DNA of 64,000 nucleotides from GCA-016699835 sp964543905 (GCA_964543905.1 CAZIZO010000004.1:62001-126000), one strand, 5' to 3'; counted from the first letter of the stretch, positions 33,364-42,531 are shown. Translations and numbers: made by a program. The notes: generated from the sequence alone by a model not told the origin.

Positions 33364-34362
33364 ATGCCCCGCACCGAGAAACAGCAAAAAGAAGGCCTCA
33401 CCCTCGTCGACGCCATCAACGAAGCCCTGGACCAGGAGATGACCCGAGACTCGCGCGTCGTCTGTCTGGGCGAAGATGTCGGGCTCAACGGCGGCGTCTT
33501 CCGCGTCACCGAAGGCCTGCAGAAGAAGCACGGCCCCGAGCGCGTCATCGACTCCCCCCTCGCCGAGTCGGGCATCATGGGCACCAGCATCGGGCTCGCC
33601 ATCGCCGGCATGAGGCCCATCCCCGAAATCCAGTTCGAGGGCTTCCTCGGTCCGGCGTACGACCAACTGGTCAACCATGCCGCCCGATTCCGCACGCGAA
33701 CGCGCGGGGCGATCTCGATCCCCCTCACCGTGCGGGTGCCGTGGGGCGGCGGCATCCACGCCCCCGAACTCCACAGCGATTCGCCCGAAGCGATCTACGC
33801 CCACTCGCCCGGGCTCAAGGTCGTCATCCCCTCGACCCCAGCCGACGCGAAGGGTCTCCTGCTCGCGGCCATCCGCGACCCCGACCCCGTCATCTTCTTC
33901 GAGCCCAAACGCGTCTATCGCTCGTTCCGCGAGGCGGTGAACGAGGGCGATTACGAGGTCCCGATCGGGCAAGCGAAGGTTGTGACCGAAGGGACCGATC
34001 TCACGGTGCTCACCTGGGGCTCGATGGTCTTTGAATGCCTCAAGACGCTCGACGAGTTGCCCGAGGACGTCAGCGTCGAACTCATCGACCTTCGCACCAT
34101 CGCGCCGCTCGACCGCGACACGATCATCCAGAGCGTGCAGAAAACCGGACGCTGCGTCATCGTCCACGAAGCCCCCAAGACCTGCGGCTTCGGTGCCGAA
34201 CTCGCCACCATCATCCAGGAAAACTGCTTCCTCAGCCTTCAGGCTCCCGTCCAGCGCGTCTGCGGCTTTGACACCATCATGCCGTATTACAAGTTGGAAC
34301 TCGACTACCTGCCCGACAGCAAAAAGATCGCGGACGCGGTGACGGCGTGCCTGGCGTATTGA
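33364..34362 (+). CDS. 2-oxo acid dehydrogenase E1 component, beta subunit
   Basis: A 332-residue thiamine-diphosphate enzyme subunit. The family blocks are LVDAINEALDQEMTRD, VCLGEDVGLNGGVFRVTEGL, DSPLAESGIMGTSIGLAIAG, EIQFEGFLGPAYDQLVNHAA and VVIPSTPADAKGLL. It belongs to the heterodimeric E1 of pyruvate or branched-chain 2-oxo acid dehydrogenase; sequence alone does not separate these. The alpha subunit and E2 are not in the window, so the partner must be encoded elsewhere. It diverges from rimO. Confidence 0.88.
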   Translation: MPRTEKQQKEGLTLVDAINEALDQEMTRDSRVVCLGEDVGLNGGVFRVTEGLQKKHGPERVIDSPLAESGIMGTSIGLAIAGMRPIPEIQFEGFLGPAYDQLVNHAARFRTRTRGAISIPLTVRVPWGGGIHAPELHSDSPEAIYAHSPGLKVVIPSTPADAKGLLLAAIRDPDPVIFFEPKRVYRSFREAVNEGDYEVPIGQAKVVTEGTDLTVLTWGSMVFECLKTLDELPEDVSVELIDLRTIAPLDRDTIIQSVQKTGRCVIVHEAPKTCGFGAELATIIQENCFLSLQAPVQRVCGFDTIMPYYKLELDYLPDSKKIADAVTACLAY

Positions 34363-34434
34363 GGCCCCCCGCCCACTCCGCGCGTGCCGGATGCTCAACA
34401 TGCTGCACCACTCCGGCGGCGTGGCTCGCGGATT

Positions 34435-35196
34435 TCATGCTGGCGGGTTCATCGCCGGGCGAGCGTCGTCGGTTGCTGGTTCCAACGTGACGTGGCGAAC
34501 GCGTGCGCCGGGCGCCGAGTGTTCCACGATGGATGACCACTCCTCCGCCGTGAAGGCCAGGATGCCATGCTCGCACGCGAAGCGAACGAGTTCGGCCCGA
34601 TTGGCGAGCCCGAGTTTCGCGTGGATCGCCTGCAGTTGGTTCTCGATGGTCTTGACGGATCGATACTCCGACTTCGCCACCTCGCTGGCGCTCAGCCCTT
34701 CGGCCGTTCGACGCAGCACGACCAGTTCGCGGGCCGTCAGCACCGACAGGTCGCCGAGGACGCCCCCTTGGAGCGTGCGGAGTTCGTCGGCGTCCTTGGC
34801 ACGGTGCAGTTCGGGGCTGATGACGAGGAACCAGCCATGCTTGCCAAACTCGGCGGGGTCCAACGGCCAAACCCGGGTGCGCCGCCGAACTCCGGCGAGC
34901 AGTTCAAAGTAAGTCACCGGCTGACCCTCGTCGAGCGCGGGCTGGAGGGCATTGAGGCGCTCGTCGGCGTGCGCGGGCTCGAGGTATTCATAGATAGACG
35001 GGGCGTCGCATCGTCCGAAGACGGCGCGAAGGTGGTCGCGGAGGCAGCGGTTCTGCCAGATGTAGGTCCCGCCTTCGCCGAGGGCCAAGGCAAAGACCTC
35101 CGGAATATTGTCAAAGTGCTGGAACGACGCCGGACCCACGAACGTCGGGCGGGCCAAACCCGAGTGGTGTGAAGCAACGCTGTTTGGTTCACCCAT
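34435..35196 (-). CDS. LuxR-type regulator with PAS-like sensor
   Basis: A 253-residue protein. Residues about 20-130 resemble a PAS domain (ALALGEGGTYIWQNRCLRDH, then FELLAGVRRRTRVWPLD). Residues about 160-220 form a LuxR-type helix-turn-helix: LTARELVVLRRTAEGLSASE, then SVKTIENQLQAIHAKLGLAN. It is probably a cytosolic sensor-regulator that responds to a small molecule. No target is evident; the nearest genes are a convergent E1-beta gene and the HtrA gene. The ATG at 35196 follows a GAGAAG ribosome binding site; an in-frame ATG at 35205 is possible. Confidence 0.78.
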   Translation of the reverse strand: MGEPNSVASHHSGLARPTFVGPASFQHFDNIPEVFALALGEGGTYIWQNRCLRDHLRAVFGRCDAPSIYEYLEPAHADERLNALQPALDEGQPVTYFELLAGVRRRTRVWPLDPAEFGKHGWFLVISPELHRAKDADELRTLQGGVLGDLSVLTARELVVLRRTAEGLSASEVAKSEYRSVKTIENQLQAIHAKLGLANRAELVRFACEHGILAFTAEEWSSIVEHSAPGARVRHVTLEPATDDARPAMNPPA

Positions 35197-35422
35197 ACTT
35201 CTCATCCTGAGGTTCGGGCGGAGCATCGATGCCTTAGAGTTCGTCGATCCACAATCATCCTATCAGAGATTCTCGGCAAGACCGAGCAAATCGCTGGGGG
35301 ATTTTGCCCTATCTCCCCGGCGAACACATGGAGGGAAGTCGAAGTTCGCAATGTTGACTATCGGATGATGATGTTCAAGGCGTTATGCACGATCGGAGTC
35401 GGCCTGACGATCGAATCCAACG

Positions 35423-36835
35423 TCAATACCGCAGCCGCAGCGTCAGTTCGACCGGCGTGGAGTCGTCGGGCGAAGTCGCCTCGCGCACTCCAATCTTGAT
35501 CGGATGCCCCAACAAGAACGCGGGCGACTGGAGCGCGTCGATCGCTTCGGCCGCGTTGGAGACCGGGACGCCATCGATCGACACGATGATCTGCCCACGC
35601 TTGAAGCCCGCCTCGGCGGCGGGGTAGCCCTCGAAGACGCGCGAGATGTACGCCCCCCGGGCCGAACCGTCCAACCGCAGGCCGGTGCGCACGGAAATGG
35701 CGGCCCGCGTACGGTCGATCGAGCGCTCCGGCGACATGACCCCCAACGTGGCCTTGAGTTCGAGTTCGGTCCCGCCCCGCTCCACGCGAAGGTCGATCTG
35801 CTGACCCGGAGACGACCACGCGATCACCCCCGAGAACGTCTCCCAATCCGACACGGGCACACCCTCGATCGAGAGGATCCGATCGCCCGACCGCATGCCC
35901 GCCTCGTCCGCTGGTCCGCCCGGAACAACCTCCACGCGCAGACCGCCCGCGTCGATCTCGCCGTCGCTCTGGGCAAAGACGTTCCCGGTGAATCGAACGC
36001 CCAGCATCGCCTGAGGGGGGCGCCCCGTCTCGATCAGCGACTTCACCCGACCTTCGATCGTTGCGAGCGGAATAGCGAACGAGATACCAGACGATTGCCC
36101 GTCGGTGTTGGGCGTTCCCTGGACATCCCGCGCGGTCGCGATCGCCACGTTCATCCCCACCAGCCGCCCGCGGATGTCCACGAGCGGACCTCCCGAGTTG
36201 CCCGGATTGACGGCCGCATCGGTCTGGATGTAGTTCGTCGAGCCCGCAAACGAGATCGCGCCCCGCGCGTTCCGCCCAAGCCCGCTCACGATCCCCTCGG
36301 ACATCGAAAACTTGAACCCGAAGGGCGATCCGAACGCGAAGACCCGCTGCCCCTGCTCCACGATCGAGTGGCTCGCGCGCGGGATCGGAAAAAGCCCGGG
36401 ACCGGCCTCGACTTTGAGCACCGCGATGTCCGTCAAAATGTCCGCGCCGACCAGGCGGGCGCGTCGAACCTGCCCGTCCGCGAACTGCACGTCGATGACT
36501 TCGCCTCCGAAGACCACGTGCTGGTTCGTCACGATGTGCCCCAACTCGTCGTACACCCACCCCGACCCGGACGAGCCGTAGAGCACGTGCTCGTTCTTGC
36601 GCCCGCGGACCACGATGTGCACCGTGGAAGGTTCGACAACCTTGGCCACGTTCTGCACCGCACGGTTCAGGCGTTCGAGCACCGGGTCTTCGTCCAGTTC
36701 GCGTCGCGCCACCTGGATCACCCCCGCCGTTCGAGCGGCGTCGATGCGTCGGATGAGCGACGGCACCACCGCGAGCAGCAGCGCGGCGCTCACCAGCACG
36801 ACCATCGGCGGTCCAAAGGAAACTACTCGACGCAC
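35423..36835 (-). CDS. HtrA/DegP-type serine protease with two PDZ domains
   Basis: A 470-residue protein. One N-terminal helix (PMVVLVSAALLLAVV) is a signal anchor or signal peptide. The trypsin-like domain has the triad His in TNQHVV, Asp in ILTDIAVLK and Ser in GNSGGPLVDIRG. Two PDZ domains follow (GGLRVEVVPGGPADEAGMRSG and AYISRVFEGYPAAEAGFKRG). HtrA proteases degrade or refold damaged envelope proteins. The GTG at 36835 is chosen because GGGAG lies 5 nt upstream; GTG codons slightly upstream are possible. It follows panB on the same strand. Confidence 0.88.
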   Translation of the reverse strand: MRRVVSFGPPMVVLVSAALLLAVVPSLIRRIDAARTAGVIQVARRELDEDPVLERLNRAVQNVAKVVEPSTVHIVVRGRKNEHVLYGSSGSGWVYDELGHIVTNQHVVFGGEVIDVQFADGQVRRARLVGADILTDIAVLKVEAGPGLFPIPRASHSIVEQGQRVFAFGSPFGFKFSMSEGIVSGLGRNARGAISFAGSTNYIQTDAAVNPGNSGGPLVDIRGRLVGMNVAIATARDVQGTPNTDGQSSGISFAIPLATIEGRVKSLIETGRPPQAMLGVRFTGNVFAQSDGEIDAGGLRVEVVPGGPADEAGMRSGDRILSIEGVPVSDWETFSGVIAWSSPGQQIDLRVERGGTELELKATLGVMSPERSIDRTRAAISVRTGLRLDGSARGAYISRVFEGYPAAEAGFKRGQIIVSIDGVPVSNAAEAIDALQSPAFLLGHPIKIGVREATSPDDSTPVELTLRLRY

Positions 36836-36935
36836 GGTCACTCCCACTCACTCATCGACACCGGACGATTCCACTCCATGCTCTTCGGTCTTCCCGGTCC
36901 GCCGGATGGGCCTCCCCACCGCGAATCTGGTCCAC

Positions 36936-37805
36936 CTACGCCGGCGAAGACCGGCCCGGGATCGGACGTCCCGCCGCGGGCACGCCGCCCGCTCGGACAT
37001 CCGCCGCCGAGTTGCCCACGTCCACGCGTCGGCTCGCGACGCGCACGCACCACTCCCTCGCCGCCGCCTCGATCGCCGAGCCCAGGGCGGCCAGCGGCGG
37101 GGCGAACTTGGGTGGATGCTCCGTCATGCCCAACAGGTCGTGCACCACGAGAACCTGCGCGTGCGGGCGGGGGCCCGCCCCGATGCCGATGACCGGCACC
37201 GTCGTCGCCGCGAGCACCCGCGCCGTCAACTCGTCCGGGATCGCCTCCACCAAAATCAGCACCGCGCCGGCGCGTTCGAGCGCCACGGCATCGGCGACGA
37301 TCTGGTCGGCTTCCTTGGGCGTCTTGCCCGCCGAGCGATAGCCACCCGTCAGCGCCGCGTGCTGGGGCTTGCTCCCGACATGGGCGCACACCGGGATGCC
37401 CGCCCGCGTCATCTTCTCCACCAGCGGCGCGAACGAGGCATCCGCCTCCAACTTGACGACGTCCGCCTTCCCCTCGGTCATGAACCGCGCCGCGTGGTGC
37501 AGGGCGCTCACCTCGTCCGCCTGGTAGGACATGAAGGGCATGTCGGCCATCACCACGCACCCCGGCGCGCCGCGCTTGACGCCCGCGGTCAACGCCACCG
37601 CCACGTCCAGCGGCATGTCGATCGTGCGGTCAAACCCAAGCACCACCTCGGCCGCCGTGTCGCCCACGAGCAGCACGTGGACGCCCGCCTTGGCGAGCCA
37701 GCGTGCCGTGGTCGCGTCGTAACAGGTCAGGCACGCGAAGGGCGTGCCCGTGCGGGCCATCTCGCGCAACGTGCGGATCGTCGTGGGTGGGGCGTGGGTG
37801 GACAT
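36936..37805 (-). CDS. panB: 3-methyl-2-oxobutanoate hydroxymethyltransferase PanB
   Basis: A 289-residue TIM-barrel enzyme. Family blocks are FACLTCYDATTARWLAKAG, LVGDTAAEVVLGFD, VVMADMPFMSYQ, VKLEAD, PVCAHVGSKPQ, EAIPDELT and IGIGAGPRPHAQVLVVHDLL. It transfers a hydroxymethyl group from methylene-tetrahydrofolate to 2-oxoisovalerate, the first step to pantoate and coenzyme A. The C-terminal 20 residues are Pro/Gly-rich. The ATG at 37805 has TACAAT 9 nt upstream. Confidence 0.93.
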   Translation of the reverse strand: MSTHAPPTTIRTLREMARTGTPFACLTCYDATTARWLAKAGVHVLLVGDTAAEVVLGFDRTIDMPLDVAVALTAGVKRGAPGCVVMADMPFMSYQADEVSALHHAARFMTEGKADVVKLEADASFAPLVEKMTRAGIPVCAHVGSKPQHAALTGGYRSAGKTPKEADQIVADAVALERAGAVLILVEAIPDELTARVLAATTVPVIGIGAGPRPHAQVLVVHDLLGMTEHPPKFAPPLAALGSAIEAAAREWCVRVASRRVDVGNSAADVRAGGVPAAGRPIPGRSSPA

Positions 37806-37814
37806 GGTGCGGGG

Positions 37815-37820
37815 ATTGTA
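37815..37820 (-). promoter_or_regulatory. -10 element, leaderless start
   Basis: TACAAT on the minus strand, 9 nt before the ATG at 37805 of panB. Confidence 0.45.
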
Positions 37821-37879
37821 ACGGCTGGTCGCCCGGCGCGATCGCGAGCCATATACAGGCCGAACGAGCATCTACGCGC

Positions 37880-37885
37880 TATCCT
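37880..37885 (+). promoter_or_regulatory. -10 element of ndk
   Basis: TATCCT, 27 nt before the ATG at 37913. Here the leader of about 20 nt contains AGGAG, so this gene is not leaderless. Confidence 0.4.
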
Positions 37886-37912
37886 TGGACCCAATTTTCA
37901 GGAGCAAAGACC

Positions 37913-38383
37913 ATGGAAACCACGTTGATTATCTTGAAGCCCGACGCCGTCCAGCGCGGACTCATGGGCAAGATCATTTCTCGGTTCGAGGACAAGGGCC
38001 TCCAGATCGTCGGGTGCAAGTTGATGCGGATCAGCCCGCAACTCGCGGCGACGCACTACGAGGCGCACCAGACCAAGCCGTTCTATCCGGGCCTGGTCAA
38101 GTTCATGACCAGTTCGCCCGTGCTGGTGATGGCGATCAAGGGGAACGGCGCGATCACGATCGCCCGCAACATGATGGGCGCGACCTTCGGCAGCAAGGCC
38201 AACCCCGGCACCATCCGCGGGGACTTCGGCGTCTCCAACTCCTTCAACCTGATCCACGGCAGCGACAGCCCCGAGGCCGCCGAGCGCGAACTCAAACTCT
38301 TCTTCGGCGCGGGCGAGGTCCTCAACTGGAACCGCAACGCCGATGCGTGGATCTACGACATGAGCGGCGGCAAGATCGAGTGA
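37913..38383 (+). CDS. ndk: Nucleoside diphosphate kinase
   Basis: A 156-residue enzyme. It starts METTLIILKPDAVQRGLMGK and carries the phospho-His motif NLIHGSDSPEAAERE plus the Kpn-loop region AITIARNMMGAT. It exchanges the terminal phosphate between nucleoside di- and triphosphates. AGGAG lies 8 nt before the ATG. The gene converges with the TerC-type gene 7 bp away. Confidence 0.95.
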   Translation: METTLIILKPDAVQRGLMGKIISRFEDKGLQIVGCKLMRISPQLAATHYEAHQTKPFYPGLVKFMTSSPVLVMAIKGNGAITIARNMMGATFGSKANPGTIRGDFGVSNSFNLIHGSDSPEAAERELKLFFGAGEVLNWNRNADAWIYDMSGGKIE

Positions 38384-38390
38384 CGACGAC

Positions 38391-39878
38391 CTACGCCGCC
38401 GCACTTGGCGGGCGTTGATCCGATCCGGCCGACGATGGCGGAGCCGCGCTCGTGGAGCGCGGCTCTTTGCGTTGGGTCATGACCCGGAACGCCCAATATC
38501 CGATCGGCACGAACGTGAAGATCGCGATGGGCGCCAGGAACATGAGTTTCTGCTTGCTCCCGCCCAGCGCATACGCCCAGATCGCCCACATCCCGATCCA
38601 ATAGGCGATGACCACGGGAGGCACCAGCCAGGGTGACGTTCGCCGCGCCAGTCGATCGGCCTGGTCCTGCAACTGCTGCGTGCGATCCTTCAGTTGGTTG
38701 AGGAGATTGCGTGCCCAGATGAACTCGGTCGCCAGGATCGCCAGCCCGATCGGGACGAGCACCGTCGGCCCCGGCCCGGGCAGGGGGGCGATGAGGATCC
38801 CCAGCAGCACGACCGCGGTGCCCGCGATGAGGATCAGGACCTTGCGGAGGTTTCGTCGCGAGGTTTCGACCGCGTCGGCCAGATCCTGCAGCGCGGTCGG
38901 GCGTTCGCCCACCGTTGCACGCCGGGCCCGCAGTGCGGAGAGCCCGATCCCGGCGGCACTCACGCCGAGCAGCGACAGCGTGATCACGTGCGGATGCACG
39001 GGCAGCGTGCCGTCCGGACGCTTGTTGATGTGCAGCGACGCCAGCCCGAACAGAATGATCATGAGCGCGAGTTTCCAGTAGCGAAGCCTCGTCAAGGCGT
39101 CGGCAATGGCGGCGTACAGGGATCGGAGCGCCAAGATCGCCAGCGTCGTCCCGCAGATCGCGATCGTCGGGTCTCGCGTGACCGCAAGCGCCGCGGGCAC
39201 GGAATCCAGCGCCAGCGACAGGTCCGCCGCCACCGCGACCGCGATCACCAGCAACACCGACACCCGTCGCGGCGAGCGCTCGGCGGCCTCGTGCGTGCGC
39301 GTGTCCCGCGGGTCCAGCATCTGCCACAGCGGGATCTTCTCGGCCAGCCTCGTCAGCCACCGTTTCTCGAAGGCCTGCTCGTTGTCGGGCAGCGTCAGCG
39401 TCCGGAACCCCGCGAGGAACAGGATGGCCGCGAGCGCCCAAGGCACCCATCCCAGGTGCGAAATCGCGAGCACGCCCGTGATGATGCCCGCCCGCAGCAG
39501 CAACGAGACGATGATGCTCCAGAAGAGGATGCGGTTGCGCAGCGCGGGCCGGACCTGGAAGCGTTGGAAGAGCATCGCGAAGATCGCGATGTTGTCGATG
39601 CTGAGCGCGATCTCCGCGACGTAGGCGTTGAGGAACTGCTCCCAGACGTGTCCGTAGGGGCGAGGATCGTGCGCAACGCCCAAGCCGAACAACTGCCGTG
39701 CGTACGCCTGTTGCAGCAGGAACCCGAACGCCGCCGCCGTCAGCACCCACAACGCCGTGGACGCCACCCCGTCCGCCGGCTTGACGGCCTTGGGCCCACG
39801 CCGCCCGAACGCGCTCAGGTCGATCGCGACCAAGACCGCAACAAGCGCGAAGAAGGCAACCCAGAGCCAGAGGACCAT
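38391..39878 (-). CDS. TerC-family membrane protein fused to a PGPGW-type domain
   Basis: A 495-residue membrane protein. Residues 1-310 match the TerC family (YVAEIALSIDNIAIFAMLFQ, SLALDSVPAALAVTRD), now thought to move metal ions such as manganese across the inner membrane. After a charged linker, residues about 350-470 form a second membrane unit with APLPGPGPTVLVPIGLAILATEF, matching small PGPGW-type membrane proteins that normally stand alone. The fusion hints that the two functions go together. The start has TACACG 11 nt upstream. Confidence 0.82.
   Translation of the reverse strand: MVLWLWVAFFALVAVLVAIDLSAFGRRGPKAVKPADGVASTALWVLTAAAFGFLLQQAYARQLFGLGVAHDPRPYGHVWEQFLNAYVAEIALSIDNIAIFAMLFQRFQVRPALRNRILFWSIIVSLLLRAGIITGVLAISHLGWVPWALAAILFLAGFRTLTLPDNEQAFEKRWLTRLAEKIPLWQMLDPRDTRTHEAAERSPRRVSVLLVIAVAVAADLSLALDSVPAALAVTRDPTIAICGTTLAILALRSLYAAIADALTRLRYWKLALMIILFGLASLHINKRPDGTLPVHPHVITLSLLGVSAAGIGLSALRARRATVGERPTALQDLADAVETSRRNLRKVLILIAGTAVVLLGILIAPLPGPGPTVLVPIGLAILATEFIWARNLLNQLKDRTQQLQDQADRLARRTSPWLVPPVVIAYWIGMWAIWAYALGGSKQKLMFLAPIAIFTFVPIGYWAFRVMTQRKEPRSTSAAPPSSAGSDQRPPSAAA
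38441..38473 (+). terminator. ndk terminator inside the convergent gene
   Basis: GAGCCGCGCTC and GAGCGCGGCTC form a perfect 11-bp stem with a 3-nt loop, followed by TTTGCGTT. It is 58 nt after the ndk stop but lies in the 3' coding end of the TerC-type gene, so both functions share the same bases. Confidence 0.6.
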
Positions 39879-40021
39879 GCCGATCGTTCCGTGTATGCAA
39901 AGCCCCGGTCGATCCGGGTGTGGAGGGTGAGGGTGGGCGGGCGCGTAGGGTACGCGCCATGCGAGCGGCCCGCGACTTCTACTTCTACGCCGTGCTCGCT
40001 CGCGTCGTTCTCCACTCCGAG

Positions 40022-41158
40022 TTACGTCGTCGCCCGGGCCTTCGGCCCCGTCTCATGCCGCAGTTGCCCGCACGCGGCGGCAATATCTCTCCCCCGGCTG
40101 GCCCGGATGTGCGCGTTCACGTTCTGCCGACGCAAGAGTTCCTGAAAGACCAGCACGTCCTCCTGCTTGGGTCGCTTGAAGGGCATGCCCTCCACCTCGT
40201 TGTACCGGATGAGGTTGATGTTCGCCCGCAGTTGCTTGCTGAGTTTCGCCAGTTGCATCGCGTGCTCGGGGAGGTCGTTCACGCCGCGCAGCAGCGTGTA
40301 TTCCAGCGTGATCTCGCGCCCCGTTTTGTCGAACCACTTCCGGCACGCCGCGAGCAGGTCGTCGATCGTCGTGTACTCCGCCCACGGGATCAGTTGCCGC
40401 CGAATCTCGTCGTTGGGCGCGTGCAGCGAGAGCGCGAGCGTCACGGGCAAATCCAGTTGCTCGGCCAACTTCTCGATCGCCTTGGGCAATCCCACCGTCG
40501 AGATCGTCACCTTCCGCGCCGAGATGCCGCACGCCCACAGCGACGTGATCGTCCGCACCGCGGGGATCACCGCGCCGAGATTCGCCAACGGCTCCCCCAT
40601 CCCCATGAACACGACGTTGGTGATCCGCGGCACGTCGGGAAGCCGCCCCAGCCGCCACACCTGCTCCACGATCCGTCCCGCGCTCAGGTTCCCCTCCAGC
40701 CCCCCCAACCCCGACGCACAAAACTTGCAGCCGACAGGGCAGCCGACCTGCGACGAGATGCATGCCGTCTTGCGGTCCTCCGTCGGGATCATCACGCACT
40801 CGGTCTGGCGGGAAGGGTCGAGCACCACCTGCGGCAGCGCGACGCTCCCGTCTCCCCCCTCCGCGCCCTCGTGCCTTCGTGCCTCCGTGCCCTCATGCCA
40901 CTGGATCAGTAACTTCTGCGTCCCATCGCTCGCCGCCTGGTGCTTCACGATCTCGCCGGACAAAAACACCATCTCGCGCGCCAGCGTCTCTCGATCCAGT
41001 TTCGAAAGGTTGCTCATCCGCGCGGGGTCGGCCACACCCTTCTCGTAAACCCATTCAAGGATCTGCTTGGCCCGGAACCCGGGCATCCGCTTGGTCTCGC
41101 ACCACGCCGCGAGGGTCTCGGGCGTGTGCTCAAAGATGTGGTTCGAGGGGTGTTGCAC
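40022..41158 (-). CDS. rlmN: 23S rRNA (A2503-C2) methyltransferase RlmN, with repeat-derived insert
   Basis: A 378-residue radical SAM enzyme. Blocks are MPGFRAKQILEWVYEKGVAD, SSQVGCPVGCKFCASG (cluster Cys), VVFMGMGEPLANL, LSLHAPND and, near the end, ASRGRDIAAACGQLRHE with the methyl-carrying Cys. It methylates C2 of A2503 in 23S rRNA and probably position 37 of some tRNAs. Between KLLIQ and VVLDPSRQ sits an insert HEGTEARRHEGAEGGDG encoded by a short DNA repeat and absent from E. coli RlmN. The GTG at 41158 is preferred because TACGAT lies 5 nt before it. Confidence 0.9.
   Translation of the reverse strand: MQHPSNHIFEHTPETLAAWCETKRMPGFRAKQILEWVYEKGVADPARMSNLSKLDRETLAREMVFLSGEIVKHQAASDGTQKLLIQWHEGTEARRHEGAEGGDGSVALPQVVLDPSRQTECVMIPTEDRKTACISSQVGCPVGCKFCASGLGGLEGNLSAGRIVEQVWRLGRLPDVPRITNVVFMGMGEPLANLGAVIPAVRTITSLWACGISARKVTISTVGLPKAIEKLAEQLDLPVTLALSLHAPNDEIRRQLIPWAEYTTIDDLLAACRKWFDKTGREITLEYTLLRGVNDLPEHAMQLAKLSKQLRANINLIRYNEVEGMPFKRPKQEDVLVFQELLRRQNVNAHIRASRGRDIAAACGQLRHETGPKARATT
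40868..40899. repeat. Four tandem 8-bp units inside rlmN
   Basis: CTCGTGCC TTCGTGCC TCCGTGCC CTCATGCC. The units differ by one or two bases. Because 8 is not a multiple of 3, the translated repeat reads through different frames, yet the gene stays open. Protein segments of the HEGTEARRHEG type occur in other planctomycete proteins to my recollection, which would mean a dispersed mini-repeat. Confidence 0.7.
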
Positions 41159-41163
41159 GGACC

Positions 41164-41169
41164 ATCGTA
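41164..41169 (-). promoter_or_regulatory. -10 element, leaderless GTG start
   Basis: TACGAT on the minus strand, 5 nt before the GTG at 41158 of rlmN. Confidence 0.4.
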
Positions 41170-41237
41170 CGCGGGCGCGATCGTGCACGGACCTGGGAGC
41201 CACCTCCCTCCGCTCCTCGCACGCCCCCTTGCTTCCG

Positions 41238-42293
41238 TTACGCCTTCCCGTTGAGCCGTTGACCCCGCACCGTCACCGCCACCGTCCCATACTCCGCCGC
41301 CGTCACGACCGGCGCGCTCACGTGGACCTTCCGCGTCTCGGGGTCGATGCCCCGGTTCCGCATCATCTTCTTGAGCGTCCCAGGCAGCGCGAACTCGACG
41401 TCCTCCTCGAAGATGTCGCGCTGCTCGATCGTGCCGCCGTAGCGAGCCAGGAGTGTGCGGCAGATCTCGGCGACGAGGTCCTCCGGGGCGCTCGCGCCGG
41501 CGGTGAGCATGACCGTCTCGCCCCCGGAAGGGAACCACGCCGGGTCGATCTCGCTCGCGTCGTCGATCAGCCTCGCCGCCACGCCCACGTTGTTCGCGAT
41601 CTCCGTCAGCCGCACCGAGTTGCTGCTGTTCTTGCTCCCGACGACGAGCACCAGGTCGCACTCGGGGGCGAGTTGCCGCACCGCGTGCTGGCGATTGGTC
41701 GTCGCGTAGCAGATGTCGCTGCTCGGCGGCTCCTTGATGTGTGGGAACGCCCGTTTGAGCGCGTCGATGATGACCGCCGCGTCGTCGGTCGAGAGCGTCG
41801 TCTGCGTCAGGTACACAAGTTTGTGCGGATCCTTGATCGCCAGATTCGGGATGTCCTCGGGGCTCTCGACGACGAGCGTCGCCGCGGGCGCCTCGCCGCT
41901 CGTGCCGACGACTTCCTGATGGTTCCGGTGCCCGACGAGGAGGATCTGATACCCCTGCCGCGCGTAACGGATCGCCTCGCTGTGCACCTTGGTCACCAGC
42001 GGGCACGTCGCGTCGATCGCGGAGAGGTTCCGCGCCGCCGCCTGCTGCCTCACCTGCGGCGAAACACCGTGGGCCGAAAACACCACCACGCTCCCGACCG
42101 GAATCTCCTCGATGTCGTCCACGAAAACGACGCCCCGGTCCTCAAATCGCCCCACGACGTGCTTATTGTGCACGATCTCGTGGTAGACGTAGATCGTCTC
42201 GCCCGGCATAATCCCGAGCACCTGATCGACCACGTCGATCGCCATGCGGACTCCGGCACAGAAGCCGCGGGGGTTGGCGAGGAGGATGCGCAC
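41238..42293 (-). CDS. ispH: 4-hydroxy-3-methylbut-2-enyl diphosphate reductase IspH
   Basis: A 351-residue iron-sulfur enzyme, last step of the MEP isoprenoid pathway. The three cluster Cys are in RGFCAGV, DATCPLV and DICYATTNRQ. Also present are YHEIVHNKHVV, FSAHGVSP and GSKNSSNSVRL, and the proton-donor Glu is expected in the TTNRQ region context of the family. The GTG at 42293 is favoured over the TTG at 42299 because TACCAT is 5 nt upstream. It makes isopentenyl and dimethylallyl diphosphate for undecaprenol and quinones. Confidence 0.93.
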   Translation of the reverse strand: MRILLANPRGFCAGVRMAIDVVDQVLGIMPGETIYVYHEIVHNKHVVGRFEDRGVVFVDDIEEIPVGSVVVFSAHGVSPQVRQQAAARNLSAIDATCPLVTKVHSEAIRYARQGYQILLVGHRNHQEVVGTSGEAPAATLVVESPEDIPNLAIKDPHKLVYLTQTTLSTDDAAVIIDALKRAFPHIKEPPSSDICYATTNRQHAVRQLAPECDLVLVVGSKNSSNSVRLTEIANNVGVAARLIDDASEIDPAWFPSGGETVMLTAGASAPEDLVAEICRTLLARYGGTIEQRDIFEEDVEFALPGTLKKMMRNRGIDPETRKVHVSAPVVTAAEYGTVAVTVRGQRLNGKA

Positions 42294-42298
42294 GAGCA

Positions 42299-42304
42299 AT
42301 GGTA
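42299..42304 (-). promoter_or_regulatory. -10 element, leaderless GTG start
   Basis: TACCAT on the minus strand, 5 nt before the GTG at 42293 of ispH. Confidence 0.4.
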
Positions 42305-42531
42305 GTGGGGGAACGTCGTCCTCCCAACGGGAGGGGGTAGGAGGGGACCGAGGGCGTCGTTCTCTTCGCTTGAATCGGAAATGAAGTCTGCGCCTCCCGC
42401 AAGGTGGTGCCCGGCGGCCTCCCCACCGAGCCGGGGTCGTCCGCGCGCGTGTGAAGTTGGGAGGGCTACGACGGCTGTCAATTGCCGTGGGTATTTACTC
42501 CGGCGAATCACCCAATCTCGCGTGCGGGCGC

